A stretch of 64,000 nucleotides of DNA from contig NW_006917092.1 in the NCBI RefSeq assembly GCF_000516985.1, forward strand, positions 5,275,924 through 5,339,923. Direction: 5' to 3'. Positions 22,001-33,975 of this stretch are shown piece after piece. Position 1 is the first letter of the stretch; every line of letters begins with the position of its first letter. This stretch comes from Pestalotiopsis fici W106-1 (lineage: Eukaryota > Ascomycota > Sordariomycetes > Amphisphaeriales > Sporocadaceae). The notes under the pieces were generated by a model. It saw nothing but the letters and a program-made list of their open reading frames with translations. It did not search any database and had not been told where the DNA came from. The position numbers and the translations under genes were made by a program.

Positions 22001-22610
22001 CGACAAGCTTTGCAAGCCAGAGAAGCTGCCAACTTTCTCAGCCGCCAGTCGACCACGCGCTTCTAGGGGTCCTCGGGCACCAACCACCGTGCCACTCTGG
22101 TGGGATTCTGTCTGAATGCCCATCTGAACCACTTGAATACCCATATATTCGACAGCTATGAAAGATTTACCCTGTCAACTCTGACAGTAATTATGTCATA
22201 GTTCCACCATTGCCTGGTGTGCGCTCATCTTTGATTGGCAGCCTGACTGATATACCTTCACCTGCGCCGGGTTCTGCAACTGGCCCAATAGTGAGCCGTC
22301 TCTGCCCGCTTTGTCCATTCCTTATTGCCCGATAACCCCCACCTGGCTCCTGCGCTCTTCTCTTGTCTCAAGAACATCTGTCAAATGGACGACAGGCCAG
22401 CGTGAGAGGCTGCCCGAACGGCAAATGGCGGGGCATTGGCAAGCATGTGGAGGGGTTGGCTGCGGGAGGGGCACTGATCTTTTGCCAAGTTTGACACTCT
22501 TTCATCCACCGCTTCGCCGAGAAAGGAAGACGACGCGCTCAACCTTGATTCGCAGCTCCCCGGTTCCCTGGATTACCTTGCGGTGATACTGACTCGAAGG
22601 TTTGAAAGAG

Positions 22611-22630
22611 AAAAAAAAAAAAAAAAAAAA
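22611..22630. repeat. A homopolymer
   Basis: Twenty consecutive A residues. No upstream coding sequence or target-site duplication was seen to suggest a retroposed transcript. Confidence 0.9.
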
Positions 22631-23794
22631 GAATGGAGAAGTAGTACACTTTTCGATTGTCAGTTTACTCTGTTCGGCACATCCATGGCGATGTTCATTG
22701 GTCATGTCTCTTTCATCGACATGGCGATGAAACGAATGGGGCAGTTGCCATACAATCAGGCGAACAAGAACAAATCGCGACAACCACGCCACCCAACCGG
22801 TCGGTCACTGCAGGCACTGAAAACCAAGCAGTGGGCGTGTCCCTTTTTTTCTTCTTCACCTGGTTCGGCGTCGTTTTGAGCAAGTGTTGATCTTACAAAC
22901 CCCGCCGTCGATCCAAATGTGTGCGTGCGCGTGCGGACAGCCTCAGCTCGACGTGCGGCATCATCAGAATGCTCACTACTTCGTACACTACGACCTACAA
23001 TAACTTGGCATGAGCTGTCAATGAACAGTGGTTCGGAACACCGGCTTTGGCCAAGTTATATGATGAACGGCATCTAAAACTAGTTAGCCATGGCCCGGAA
23101 TTGCATATTTTACAGCAGCAGTCGGGGCACTTGTTCTTCCAGTCTCCTATTCGTGTACTCTCAACTACTAGATGGCTATGAGCATCTTTTGAAAGACAGG
23201 ATTGATATCCTGACTTTTTAATACTATGGCAATATTATGTACCAACCACTAAGAAATGCCGAGGTAGGGGAGCCTTATCACGATATCTCCCGGTCAATAA
23301 CATGCTCACTACCAAACCATGTACGTAGCTGGCTCGGCTGGTAGTAGGTATCTATGGTGTTGTCGCTACACTACACTACACACGACGATCCTTCGGTGGA
23401 GCACGAAGAGCGGTGGATTTTGGCGGAGCAGCAGACTAGCCTCAAGGCTGTACCACTGTAGAAGCTCAGTACAAGGTGACATTTATCAGCAGTGGTGGAT
23501 AAAAGCTGCGCCGCTACTCTGCACAATCTGCCCTATTGGTCGGTCTATGGGGCCGAATCAGTCTGCTGCATGCCTTTCCGAATGGAATAGTGTGCTGGGG
23601 GAGTCTTTTATCTCAACGGTTATGTCTCTATCTTATCAGAGGCTCCAGATGAGGCGATAGTGTAGTACACATGAATGACTTGCGAATTACCATCATCACC
23701 ACAACATATCACGAAGATCTCTTCTAAATTGCTCTGGGAGAGGCGAAATGGCAGCGGCGCTCTATGGTGACACTACAACTTTGATCAACATGAC

Positions 23795-23832
23795 TTTTTT
23801 ATTTATTTATTTATTTATTTTTATTTATTTTT
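23795..23832. repeat. TTTA microsatellite
   Basis: A tetranucleotide run of TTTA units with one interruption. Confidence 0.9.
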
Positions 23833-26545
23833 CGTTTGCTGTCTGCCACCATGGAAAAGTAGAACCACTCTGAGATGCGAGAAACGCAGTATTGCTGCAC
23901 ACCCACTCAGAAATCTCGGGCCATTTTTCAAAAGATCACGCATATTCGGAAGCAATGCCCGTCAGGATGTAGTTACATATTCAGGAGGCGGCACTGCTGG
24001 GTAAGGACCGCGGACCACGATCCGGGCTGCATCAAGAATGCGCGTGCTTGCAGATGCTCTTTATGTCGAAAGGTAAATTTCTCTAATCCTGACCGACCGG
24101 CCACCAGTTGAAGTAAGCCAATCCGAAGCCTGCTAAGGCCGTCCAGCATTTGGGCAGAGGATCTCGAGTGCATGCCAATAATGGATGGGATATACTGCCC
24201 CTCGCTTCAGATTACTTACTAGTAGTATACGAAATGAGCTCAGTAATGGCGCCCATGGCAACCAGCCTATAGTCGACCTTGTTTGCGAATGAATCAGCCT
24301 ACTAAAAAGGTACAGATGGTTTGGTTTCAAGACGGGATCTACTAGCCAGCAACCAAGCTGCTATTGTAGTAGGTAAGTCATCAACGGTGGCGCGCTATCG
24401 GCGGCAGTCCAGCAAGAGTTGGACCAGTGCCAGTCCAAAAGTAGCACTCCACAACATGGACCGGATCAAAGGCCAAGAAACATCGTGGATGTCCGAAAAT
24501 AATCGCAAATTCTCCACTACGACAGGCAGTTGCAGTGGTGGGATGGATGGTGGGTATGGGATTGGTTCCAAAGAGGTGTGGTAGGTTGGTGGGCAGGCAA
24601 TAGGTAGGTAGGTATCAATGTATGTACGTATGGTGTGTGGACTGCACCTGGGCAACGCAACTCTGCTCGGTTTGCCCAAAGTTGCGCTCCCGTAAAAGAG
24701 GAGGGCGCGCGGCAATACACCAATTCCTTCGCTCACCGCTCCCCATGAGTGAGTGAGTGTGTGAGTGTGTGGTGTGTATGGTGTGCAGTATGATCAGCGA
24801 GCATGCCAGTCCCATGCTGCCGTGCGACACCATCTGCCTGCGCAAGAGGAAATTTCCTTGGTGTGACACCACAGCGCAGCAGCAAAAAAAATACAACGTT
24901 TCTCATATCTCTTCGGCTCGACCTACTCGCCCGCGTCTATCTATCATATACGAGTCAGTTCAGAACTGAAATGGCATTTGCGACTGGTCGAAATCGAAAA
25001 ATCGCATGCTTTGCCCACGGCACTGTCTATTATCATCTACAGGCCTTGTCCTTTTAGGGTTATCTAGTGCAGACAGACAGAGAGAGAGAGAAGCAAACCA
25101 GAGTCGATCGTTCTCATCGTCCCCCAAATCTACCGTCCTAGCCAAAACGAAGCAGCCACACAGCGGCTGAGATCACACCCTTGCAACTGGCCCCGTCCCT
25201 TTGTGCAGGACCGCTAGCGACAAATCAAGTAAGTCGGGGAAAAGAGAATCAGGGATTTCCCAGGGTCTCAACTCAATCTATCGCGTGGGGTACATATTGT
25301 TCAGTGTGGCTATAATTGAATATCCAGGTTTTTTGACTGGCGAATCCGTGGTCAGTGGTTGGAAACTAAACCAGCGACCACTCATTACATCTATCTCATG
25401 GCTACGATTGGCCTAAAAGACGCCTTCCCACCTTGGACGACGATCCTATTCACCAAGGTCAACGTGGTGATTTCAACGGCACTGGGTTAGAGCGCTTGCT
25501 ACTCTGTACCTACATTCACCTCGTACCTATCGGTCCGCCAAAGTCTCCGGTTAGTTGACCGCCTCAGGTCATCATCTTTTTGTTAAACTCCTCCATTTCG
25601 GCTTGTACAGATACATGCCCATTCTCGGGATTATAGGAATCGAAATGAGCATTCCCTTCCATCCATGCTTACATTGCCGGACGTATCACGGTCTCCCTGC
25701 AACTGTTACAGAGCCTCAAATTTCCTTTTTCCAAGCTTCAAAACACAACATTACGTACTCGAGCATGATTGATCTCGTCAGAAGTATTCACGGATACTCC
25801 CAACCTCGACCGTTGCAAATTGCACCGCAGATGCGGATAGCCGTGCTACGACTGCTTGTGTCACATTGTGCGTGAACCGCGCACCAGCTTTTCAAGGAGC
25901 ACAATATCATGGGAGGAAAAGTAGTTGGTACAATATTACGTGGACTGTATCTTGGTTGCGCATGACTGCAATCTTTCAACTTTACTCATCTGGCCAAAAG
26001 ATCCTCGCTTGATGAGGCAATGTCCCTCTAACTTGAGTCCAGCAACATGGTCATCGTGTAGAGTTTTGATAGACTCTTGTCATAATGAACAATAGTGAAG
26101 CGTGAAGCGGTCCGTAACAAGAAATGATCTGATGAAAAGCAGCCTTGAAAATCTCACATGTGACGATAGCATAAGATGTTGTTACTCGGCAGCCAGCCCG
26201 AGTCATACGGCAGAGGACCTACAAGCACTTTTGAGATTTTGCATGACTACGCCACCATTTCATTCCAACAAGAGAACAAGGTTTATTGGATAGCAAATCG
26301 TTGCCCGCCCTCTAAAAACCCGCAGAAGCTCACGTCCCAAGTCAGCTTTGCCGGCAATTGATCGGACCGAGAAGGAAGGGATCATGCTCTCTGCAAGACA
26401 CCAACCGCTTGGAAATGCAAACTCTTGGTCAGTTCTCCTTACCCCCTAAGGGGTCAGACAAAGTAAAAAGTCCTAGTAAAGCCCAGACGGACGTGTAGAC
26501 CAAAGAGGTTGGAGCAAATCTGGGAAAAAAGAGAGGCATCCTTGC

Positions 26546-26586
26546 TCGGATCTGATAAAAACCAACCCTTTTCAAACCAGATCCGA
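26546..26586. repeat. Inverted repeat, 9-bp arms
   Basis: TCGGATCTG at 26546-26554 is perfectly complementary to CAGATCCGA at 26578-26586, with a 23-nt loop. A second inverted repeat lies about 220 bp downstream. Confidence 0.7.
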
Positions 26587-26772
26587 ACCCGATCGGCTGA
26601 CAGAAAAAGTGGATGGCTTCCCGGTCCACATGGTATAGCCCTTTCAGGTGAGGCTGACTGGATGTGTGCTGACCGCCTGTGCATAAACCCATTTCCCAAA
26701 TACCCTTTCATTGCCGGGAACATGCCAAAAAGGAAAAGAAAAAACACTTTGCTAAGAGGAAGAAACTTTTTT

Positions 26773-26824
26773 GACCGTTGGAAGAACGGTTCCATTGTTT
26801 TTTTTGTCTGTTTCTTCAACGGTC
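26773..26824. repeat. Inverted repeat, 13-14-bp arms
   Basis: GACCGTTGGAAGAA at 26773-26786 pairs with TTCTTCAACGGTC at 26812-26824, with one bulged base and a 25-nt T-rich loop. Confidence 0.7.
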
Positions 26825-27108
26825 AGCTAAAAAGAATGTGCATGAAGATCTATATTGGTTCGGAATTGTCATGTCGTGATAGACAGCGGTCTCCTGGCCT
26901 ACACTACACTATACTATACTAAACCGCACGTCATCCGTGACTAATAACCTAAGGAACTCGCCCAGCCGGGTCCCGCCTCGCTACTGCTGACATGTTAAAA
27001 TCATCTTTATGCTCTAATAAGCCGTATGTCTTGACCATGATTATACATTTTGGGAGGGGTTCCGGCTCGCTCCGAATAACAATTATCAATACGGGCAATA
27101 TACACGAT

Positions 27109-27132
27109 GGCGGCGGCAGCAGCAGCAGCAGC
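27109..27132. repeat. GGC/CAG trinucleotide run
   Basis: A short GGC stretch passes directly into five CAG units. No open coding frame uses it. Confidence 0.85.
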
Positions 27133-30100
27133 ATCACGCGATAATGGGTCTGTCTCTCTCTCTCCACCCTAGACTTGTTCCAGCGCAGAGGCTAAAAACT
27201 GCAACGCCAACCACCCTGCCAATGCCACATACTACCTAGTGATCATGCTTTTCTTCTGACGCTTCCCTCGTGCTCCATATATCCATAAATATAGACAATA
27301 TAGTGGATCGGTGACGCACTTGTGTTTTTTTTCCCTCTCCTTCCCAGGCAACAGGTACTCAGGTGCCTATTGTTGTCTGTTCCCTTGTATACGTGGGGCA
27401 CATACTCTGTACTTGACTTTTCTTCTCAAGAAAATAAAATCCAGTTTTTGAGACTTGGTCAATTACAGACTAACACGTGGAAACAAAGAGAACGACGGGA
27501 ACAAGAATTTAGAAAAAAAGGATTGGATACCGTTCGTCCCAAGTCTTTTTTCTCCCCTTCCCGCAAAGAGGGGGGAATCGCGCGCATGGTCTTGTTAAAA
27601 TGGAGATTTGCACTTTCTATACTAGGTTCCCCCATGTAAACACAAACTCGAAACAAGAGACGTTCTGCCTTCTCCATTTTCTCTGGGAAACCAAGAGACT
27701 ATATTAACAAAAGTTTCCGATCTCACATACAAATGTCCGATGAACATTTATCTTTTCTTCCTTTTTTCCCTCGCAAGTATACACACTTTTTTTTTTTTCG
27801 ACCAGGGGCTTGATAGGTTTCTTTCCTAGTCAAACGCACGACATGAAAAGTCCCTTCTTTCTTCTACCGTGTACACATTGTACGGGGGATCGCCGCAGGG
27901 CCGGGATGGCGGGTAGGTAGGTACCCTTGACCGCTTCTATATCGGATCATCCCATCTTGTGTCTTTTGGTTGTTGTTATTGGAACGTTGCAAAGAAGAGG
28001 GGTTTACTGCGAAGAAAAAGCGGGATTTTATGTTCTTCTACCTTTCCGTGTGTTCTTGATGAGGGGCAAAGATGGAGAGAGGGGTGAAAGAAAGTGTTAC
28101 TATTCCGAATGTTTTGAGGTCTTTTTTTTTTCTTCGTTTCCCCTCTTCCATGCACCGCAAAGTCACGCGGGCGGTGAAACGTGGAGAGGGATTTTAAAAA
28201 ACAACTCTACCAAATCCACCCATCGTGTGATGTATCAAAGACCATTTTTACGTCGGCTATTCAGTGTTCCGTCGTATTGTCGGTTGATCAACGGGAAAAA
28301 ACGGTTTGTCTGTCAGGCATTCGCTTGCACACCCTGACCCAAAAACAAAAAACCAGATGAGAACAAACTCCACTGACGTGAGGTCAGATGTGCAGTATCT
28401 ACAGCGTGCGCTTTTCTTGATTATGGACATGTCAAATCATTCGTTTGCAGGCCGTTGATGATTTCGCAACCGGGGAACCTTGAACAGTCATACTGTGGTT
28501 GCCGCCTTATGCTTCTTGTTTTTTTTTTTCTGGTCTTTCCAGACGATGTTGCAGATAGTGAAAATACTATGGGGGAGGTAGTCTTTTATCACACCAAGGC
28601 TTCTCTCGATCCAGACAGCCCGTTGGTAATGAGTAAAATCTCGAAGACTTAACTTATTGAGGAACTGTAAAACAATAATTGATGTCTTTCGCCTTAGTCA
28701 GACACAGAAGCAACCTCGGCAGCCTCTGGTTGTCTTGTCTCTCTTATACACATGAAACCTAGATGTTCAAAGACAAGACATGGGCCATAAGCTGAGAATA
28801 GCAGCTCATGTCTTACCGAGAGACCCTGAATTTTTGACAGAGTGCACGGGAATTTTGTTCTCAGAGTCAAGTTCAAGCTTTTCTGAAACAAAAAGCCTTC
28901 AGCCATTCGTGGTCATGTTGTCTCTCTCGTCAGCTTTCGCGGCTTGGTCCGGCCGATTATGCATGACCAGTAGCGTCTCTGACTTCTTTTTCCTTTCAAA
29001 ACATGAAACTCTGCCGTCTCTTTCGTTGAACCATAGATAAGCCTCTGCAACAGCTGAAAGGGCCTCGATTGGTACGTCGAGCTACAGTGATTACAATGGG
29101 AAGAGATTAGGGAACGTCTGGTTAGACAGATAGTGCAATGAAAGAGAAAAAAAGCAATTCCCCGGGCGCTAGGCACGACTGATTTACAGAGTACAATCCA
29201 AGAATAAGAAGTGGCATACTGGGGCAAAGGAATGAGGCGACGCTCTCCTTCTCCCTCTCCCTCTCTCTCTGATGGCTTTTGCATCGCAAAGTTTTGCAAA
29301 GAGCATATTGTACTTTGTGTGGCGCCCAGTCTTCTCTTGACTTTTGAGAGAGAAGGTGGAAGAGAGACTCTGCAGAAGTTTCCCCCATCCTCGGAAAAAG
29401 AAAACCCAACATACCAAACCCGAGGGCGTGGATGGTATGTGAAACCCTTCCTTTTTCTTGCTGCAAAATGTATGGTACGGGCACACTAGTTTCACCTTGT
29501 CCCGTGTCCAGAAGAGGGAAAAGGACGGAAGAAGAGTAAAGGGGAAATAAAGCAACGCCACAGCGTACACAAGGCAAGGTGATTGGATGTGTGGTAATTT
29601 TGCAAAGATGGAGTACAAGAACCATGGTTCGTTGAGCCACAAAGTATACTTTAGTAGTATCATGCAAGACCACACCGGTAGCCCGGGACGACAATATCAG
29701 TGACTGACTCGAGAGGTGCGGCGGCGTCTGGAATAGAGAGGGAGGGAGGGAGAGGAAGAGAGAGAGAGAGGCCGTCGCCAGGTCTTGCCCGCATATAGTG
29801 CGTGCAGCGGAAAGAGTGACTCGCATACGTGTAGTATATTTCTTTTTCCCTTCTCTACTATGTACCACAACAGTGCCACTTCTTCTCTCATGCACTCTTT
29901 TGCAGCCAGGCCCATCCATCCTCCCGTGCCGTGTCCACATATGCATATCTTGAGAAAGCCCATATCAAAGTCCAGTCTTGTCGATCACAGTTCTCCGAGT
30001 CAGTGCATGACTATGCGAGCCATTTATGATAAGAGAGAAAAGAAAGTCCAGAGCAAAGACGGCTGTCTATCTTGAACAACGGACTTCCTGATTATTCTAA

Positions 30101-30540
30101 ACGTACTTCTCGAGAGGTTGAGTGGCTTCAATTGTCATACCCTACCATGGTGCACGTAGACATATTCGTGGAGTATATCAGTGCCTCCTGTGTGGCATCG
30201 GTTACAACGGCATGTTGAGATGTTCGAGTCAAATTGTGTAGGTAATATAGTAGTTAATGATTGCCTCTCACATCAACGTTACCTCGCTCTAATGGTATAG
30301 AACAATCAGCTGGTCCCGAGTGAGACAAAATACCATGCGAAGGATAAGTCCGTAATGTTGCAAAAGACTATAGTCTATCTTGTATTCATTTCTTGTCAAT
30401 TAGCGCAATGCCATGAGGACGGAGTAGACTTCTTTGTCCTTCGCCCGACACTCCATAGAGCAGCCGCAGTAGTGACCTGATTTGCAACCACCATGATTTC
30501 CTCCTGCCAGTCTTGTCAACCTGCATAGCTAGCTGTTTAA

Positions 30541-33129
30541 TCACTCATCCCCTTCCTGCGTCAAGTCGGTATTGATCACAAGGTCGTCCTTGTCTTTGAG
30601 ATGCATCACAATCGTCACGCTCTCAATGCCTAGCATCCGATCCTCGTGCATGACCTCATGCTCTGTACTTTCTAGCACGCGAGTTACAGACGACATCTCG
30701 GCCTTCAGCTGACGAATTTCGGATGTAAGAGCCATATACCGGTCCCTCCAACTACACTCATGGGTGGGCGGCGCAACGGCCGATGGACGGTGCAAGTCCA
30801 GATCCGAGCGTTTGCCGACTACCATGAGAGCTTCTTTGCGACGTGAGGCGATTTCAGTTGACGTTTGACTGTCGGACGCTTGCTCTCGCTGCTGGAGGTT
30901 GAAGGGCACTTGTCGTGGCTGCAAGATCTGCGAAGGTGTCGAGAAGCCACTGGCTGTGATGCGGCTGGACGATGCTTGCTCGGTTAGCTCCTTTCCATTC
31001 TTGTTCTTTTCTTCACGAAGGCGGTCGAGTTCAGCTTCAGCTTTTGTTATCGCTTGTCGGTAGCTCTCTTGTAGGTATTGATCTTGGCGTCGGAAATGCT
31101 CAAGACGTTTATTTGTTGTAGCCATGTTGGTGGCGAATTTGTGCTTAAAACTTGATTCTCGCTTGCCAGCAAATTGTGGACTGTGCTGAGCAGGACTTGC
31201 CACCAGATCCCGAGGGCGCACTTCTAAATCTTTACCATGGATTACCTCATGTTCAGCCATATTGCGACTTGTGGACTTTGCAAATGACACAGGCATTTTG
31301 TGTTGCTCTTGAAAGAGCCCTGCGTGGTTCATGTGCCGCGTTTGGGTCTGAGACGAGCAAAACTCCGATATACTTTTTGCATTTTCCTCATGTGCTGTTG
31401 TGCCTATCTCGCTTGCCCTTCTTGACAAGTCAAGATCTTGAAGCTGCTTCACACGCTCAGCAACTGGGACTTGGCTCCGCTTTCTTCTCAAATCCTCGTG
31501 AATCGAGGACTTTGGGCGCTTCGGTAACTCTGTGTCCGGTTGATGGCTTCGCCAAGCATCGTGAGAGCCTTGGGACGAAACATGTCGAAGTTTCTGGTGG
31601 ACCCAGGCTTGAGAAGGCTCTTTCTGAGGACTGATTAGCCAAGCGGGCGGACTGTTCAGACGACCTCGGGGGACCACTGGTCTTTGATCTCCCGTGGAAG
31701 CCTTAGCTTGGGTCGTGTTGCGTCCTTCATCATCTATGCGTTGCTGCCAGGAGGTGATCTTGGAAGCCGCGATTTTCTCCAAATTCTTCGAATCCAGATT
31801 ATTGCTGCGCTGCTGCTTTTCGGCTGGTTCTGTCCATCCATGGCCGTGCGGCGGTCGTGCTTCTTCGGTGGCGTTCTTCTAGAACTCTGCAGATTCGTAT
31901 CTTCGGACGCTATGGGCAACTTGATTGCGCCCCGAACCCGAGAGAGAAGCCTGATGATTACTCATTTGCGGATGCTGCACTGTCCGAATTTGTGTACTGG
32001 TGCTGTCCGTCGTACGTGGACGAGCCAAATGCCTCAACTCTCTTGATTCACCTCCGGCAGTACGTCTCTCGAAAGCACCCGAGTCCATATGTCTGAGCCT
32101 GCGAGATTCCCGCTGAATGGTTGGCGTAGCTCGAGGGGAAAGTCGCTCATGAAGTATTTGGCTATTGAAAGAAGAGAATGACTCATTCCACTCCCTGTGA
32201 GTTGGAGATTCTGGTGGCATGAGCGCCTCCACATACTCATGGTGGCTTACTTCTGCGACAGCTTGCACAGGCGTCATTGGCTTCGAATGTTTCGTGGAAT
32301 GTTGGGCAGACCAGTTCTGAAGCTTGCTGCGAAATCTGTCTACGAGATGCTCAGCAACATGCGGAGTACCATGAAGACTGACAAAGTGATGTCTATGGTT
32401 GTCCTGACGTTCCATGTTTGTGTCCCCCACACGGGATATGGTGTGTCGTTGGTCGTTCCGAGACGGAGTCGCCTTTTCCAGTTCAGGCTGTAGCACGTTT
32501 CTAGTTGGTGAACCATGAACTTCCTCATTCCTGCTTGCCACAATGTTTGACTGCTTGGGCGTGATGGCTTTCCTCCCAGATTCCCTGTCCGCAATCAAGA
32601 ATGGGTTCTGTCCGAGATTCCTACCATGTGTCTTATACGCCGTGGACTCTACTTGTGCCATGGCGTGGTCTTCTGGTCGTGCCGAGTGATGGACATCTGT
32701 TTCCATCCTCGTCGAACTCGCCGTTGTTGATCTCCCAATATTTGACAAAGAGTCAAAGTGCTGCACTGAAGCACCATGTTTCATCTTGATGACGCGTTGG
32801 ACTTCGTGCTGGCTTAGGGTCTCGTTATTCTTGTCAATGATTTCGTCCTGTGAGTAGTGCTCAGAAATCCTCACCACTTCGTCTTGCCGCTCGCAGATAC
32901 ATTGCCGACAAAAGTGATGGCCACAGGATGTGCATTCCGACGGTGCTAAAGTGCGATGTGAACAGACATGACAGATATGACAGCGTAATCGGGGGCTTTG
33001 GCTTCCGTCACCTGACCTTGCCAGATTAGAATCTTCCTCCTCATCGGACAACCAACCAGGGGGCAGCGAAATGCCGTATTGTTGATAGAGATCTCGAGCG
33101 GACTTCCTTTTCACCTTTGCATCGGCCAT
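30541..33129 (-). CDS. Cysteine-rich zinc-finger / coiled-coil protein, frame interrupted by TAG at 31879-31881
   Basis: Two long open segments in the same minus-strand frame (33129-31879 and 31878-30541) are separated only by one TAG. The second segment has no ATG near its start, so it is unlikely to be a separate gene. The N-terminus reads MADAKVKRKSARDLYQQYG, then SLPPGWLSDEEE. A Cys/His cluster follows at about 50-79 (Cys 50, 53, 56, 66, 69, 74, 77, 79), a likely zinc-binding module. The middle is hydrophilic and disordered. The second segment contains a helical charged stretch around KRLEHFRRQDQYLQESYRQ that may form a coiled coil, and a second helix near its C-terminus. An in-frame 99-nt intron (donor GTAATC at 31961, acceptor GAAG at 31863) could remove the stop but has weak signals. 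The alternatives are a recent nonsense mutation or readthrough. Function unknown. Confidence 0.6.
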
Positions 33130-33315
33130 CTGGTCAGAGTTATTGGAAAGGACCGACTTTTCTGATCCTCGCTCTAATTCTCTGAGTCGTGGCAGGGGCG
33201 AATGTCCGTGAGCAAGATTGGATGTGCAAGCTACACAGGTTGGCTCGTAGGTTTCAAGGTCGTGGTCATGATCATGGCGAATCTCCTGCGAGTAGCCGTG
33301 GATATCGCTGTCTTC

Positions 33316-33860
33316 CTAGCGAGCGATCTTTAGGCCAGTGTATGAGTGTTCAGGCTTGGCAGCATGACGAGCGGATCGTCGGCCCCAGCCTATCAGCATG
33401 TTCTCGCGATCCCATTCAGGCAATGGATATTTCGATGGTCGCCGGTCTCGAGGGATGTTTCCATGTAGTTGGTGAATCCGGTACGAAACTGTGCCAGTCG
33501 GAATAAGGTCACTAGGCCGTGGACCGAGTGCAGGACCGTCGAATGTCGGGAAGACAATGATATCGTCTTGCTCGATGCCTGAAGCACTCAAAAGAGCGAT
33601 GATTCCGGCCGCCATGCTCTGTCCATCATCCACGCTCGTCGGAAATGTGGCGGCCAGGCTAATCGTGTTGCTTGCGGTCTGTGGTAAAGTCTATTTGCGG
33701 AAGCCTGATTCGTAGGGGGTAATATAGGATAATGCAATGTCGCGGTGAGGTTCGAAGCAAATGGAACATGTGAGGCCAGATCATTTTTGAAGTTCTGTAG
33801 GGTCAGTCAATTCAAACTAATGGCAGTCGCTACCAGATTTGGCATGTAGGCACCCAACAT
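33316..33860 (-). CDS. Possible small gene of unknown function, structure uncertain
   Basis: The minus-strand frame 33678-33316 encodes a coherent, non-repetitive stretch (TISLAATFPTSVDDGQSMAA, then PTFDGPALGPRPSDLIPTGT, then PEWDRENMLIGWGRR) ending at TAG 33316. Its first in-frame ATG is internal, so an upstream exon is needed. A good candidate is MLGAYMPNL at 33860-33834, followed by donor GTAGCG and acceptor CACAG just before 33678, giving about 129 residues. A second reading, with a 39-nt intron ending at 33795, gives a plausible extra coding stretch but then runs into a frame break near 33690. After the stop, the same frame stays open for 62 codons into the ATG of the zinc-finger gene. 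It could therefore also be a broken N-terminal part of that gene. Not recognised. Confidence 0.35.
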
Positions 33861-33975
33861 GGGAAGGAGCTGCTCTCTTCAAGGCGCAAACAATGCTCAA
33901 TTCACACAGTCAAGCCTATGCTGATTATAGGAAAGTTTGATGTACACGGTGCAGCTCCTGCTCGCTCTATACACT

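Larger units (their letters stand above)
18224..30540. other. 12.3-kb gene-poor block
   Basis: No frame here has a recognisable domain or the sustained coding character of the neighbouring genes; the longest (29122-29946, minus, 274 codons) is low-complexity. The block is not strongly AT-rich and shows no transposon proteins. It holds simple repeats: a T run 19062-19080, an A run 22611-22630, TTTA repeats 23795-23832, GT-rich sequence around 24745-24786, a GGC/CAG run 27109-27132, and pyrimidine or purine tracts near 29250 and 29740. Stem-forming inverted repeats lie at about 26440-26824. The stretch around 21480-22120 is C/T/A-rich, like fungal transcript leaders. It includes the upstream region of the leucine-rich-repeat gene. 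A long non-coding RNA or a gene with very small exons could be hidden here; I cannot show either. Confidence 0.6.

Noticed and set aside
21690..22115. 141-codon plus-strand frame
   Set aside because: Pro/Ser/Cys-rich, no recognised domain and its first codon is not ATG; more like leader sequence.
22611..22630. A20 run as the tail of a retroposed transcript
   Set aside because: No coding sequence upstream in the matching direction and no target-site duplication seen.
26509..26922. 137-codon plus-strand frame
   Set aside because: It runs across two inverted repeats and has no domain; the open frame is likely incidental.
29122..29946. 274-codon minus-strand frame
   Set aside because: Composition is driven by CT-rich tracts (Ser/Leu/Pro-rich), overlaps other frames of similar length, and shows no domain or splice context.
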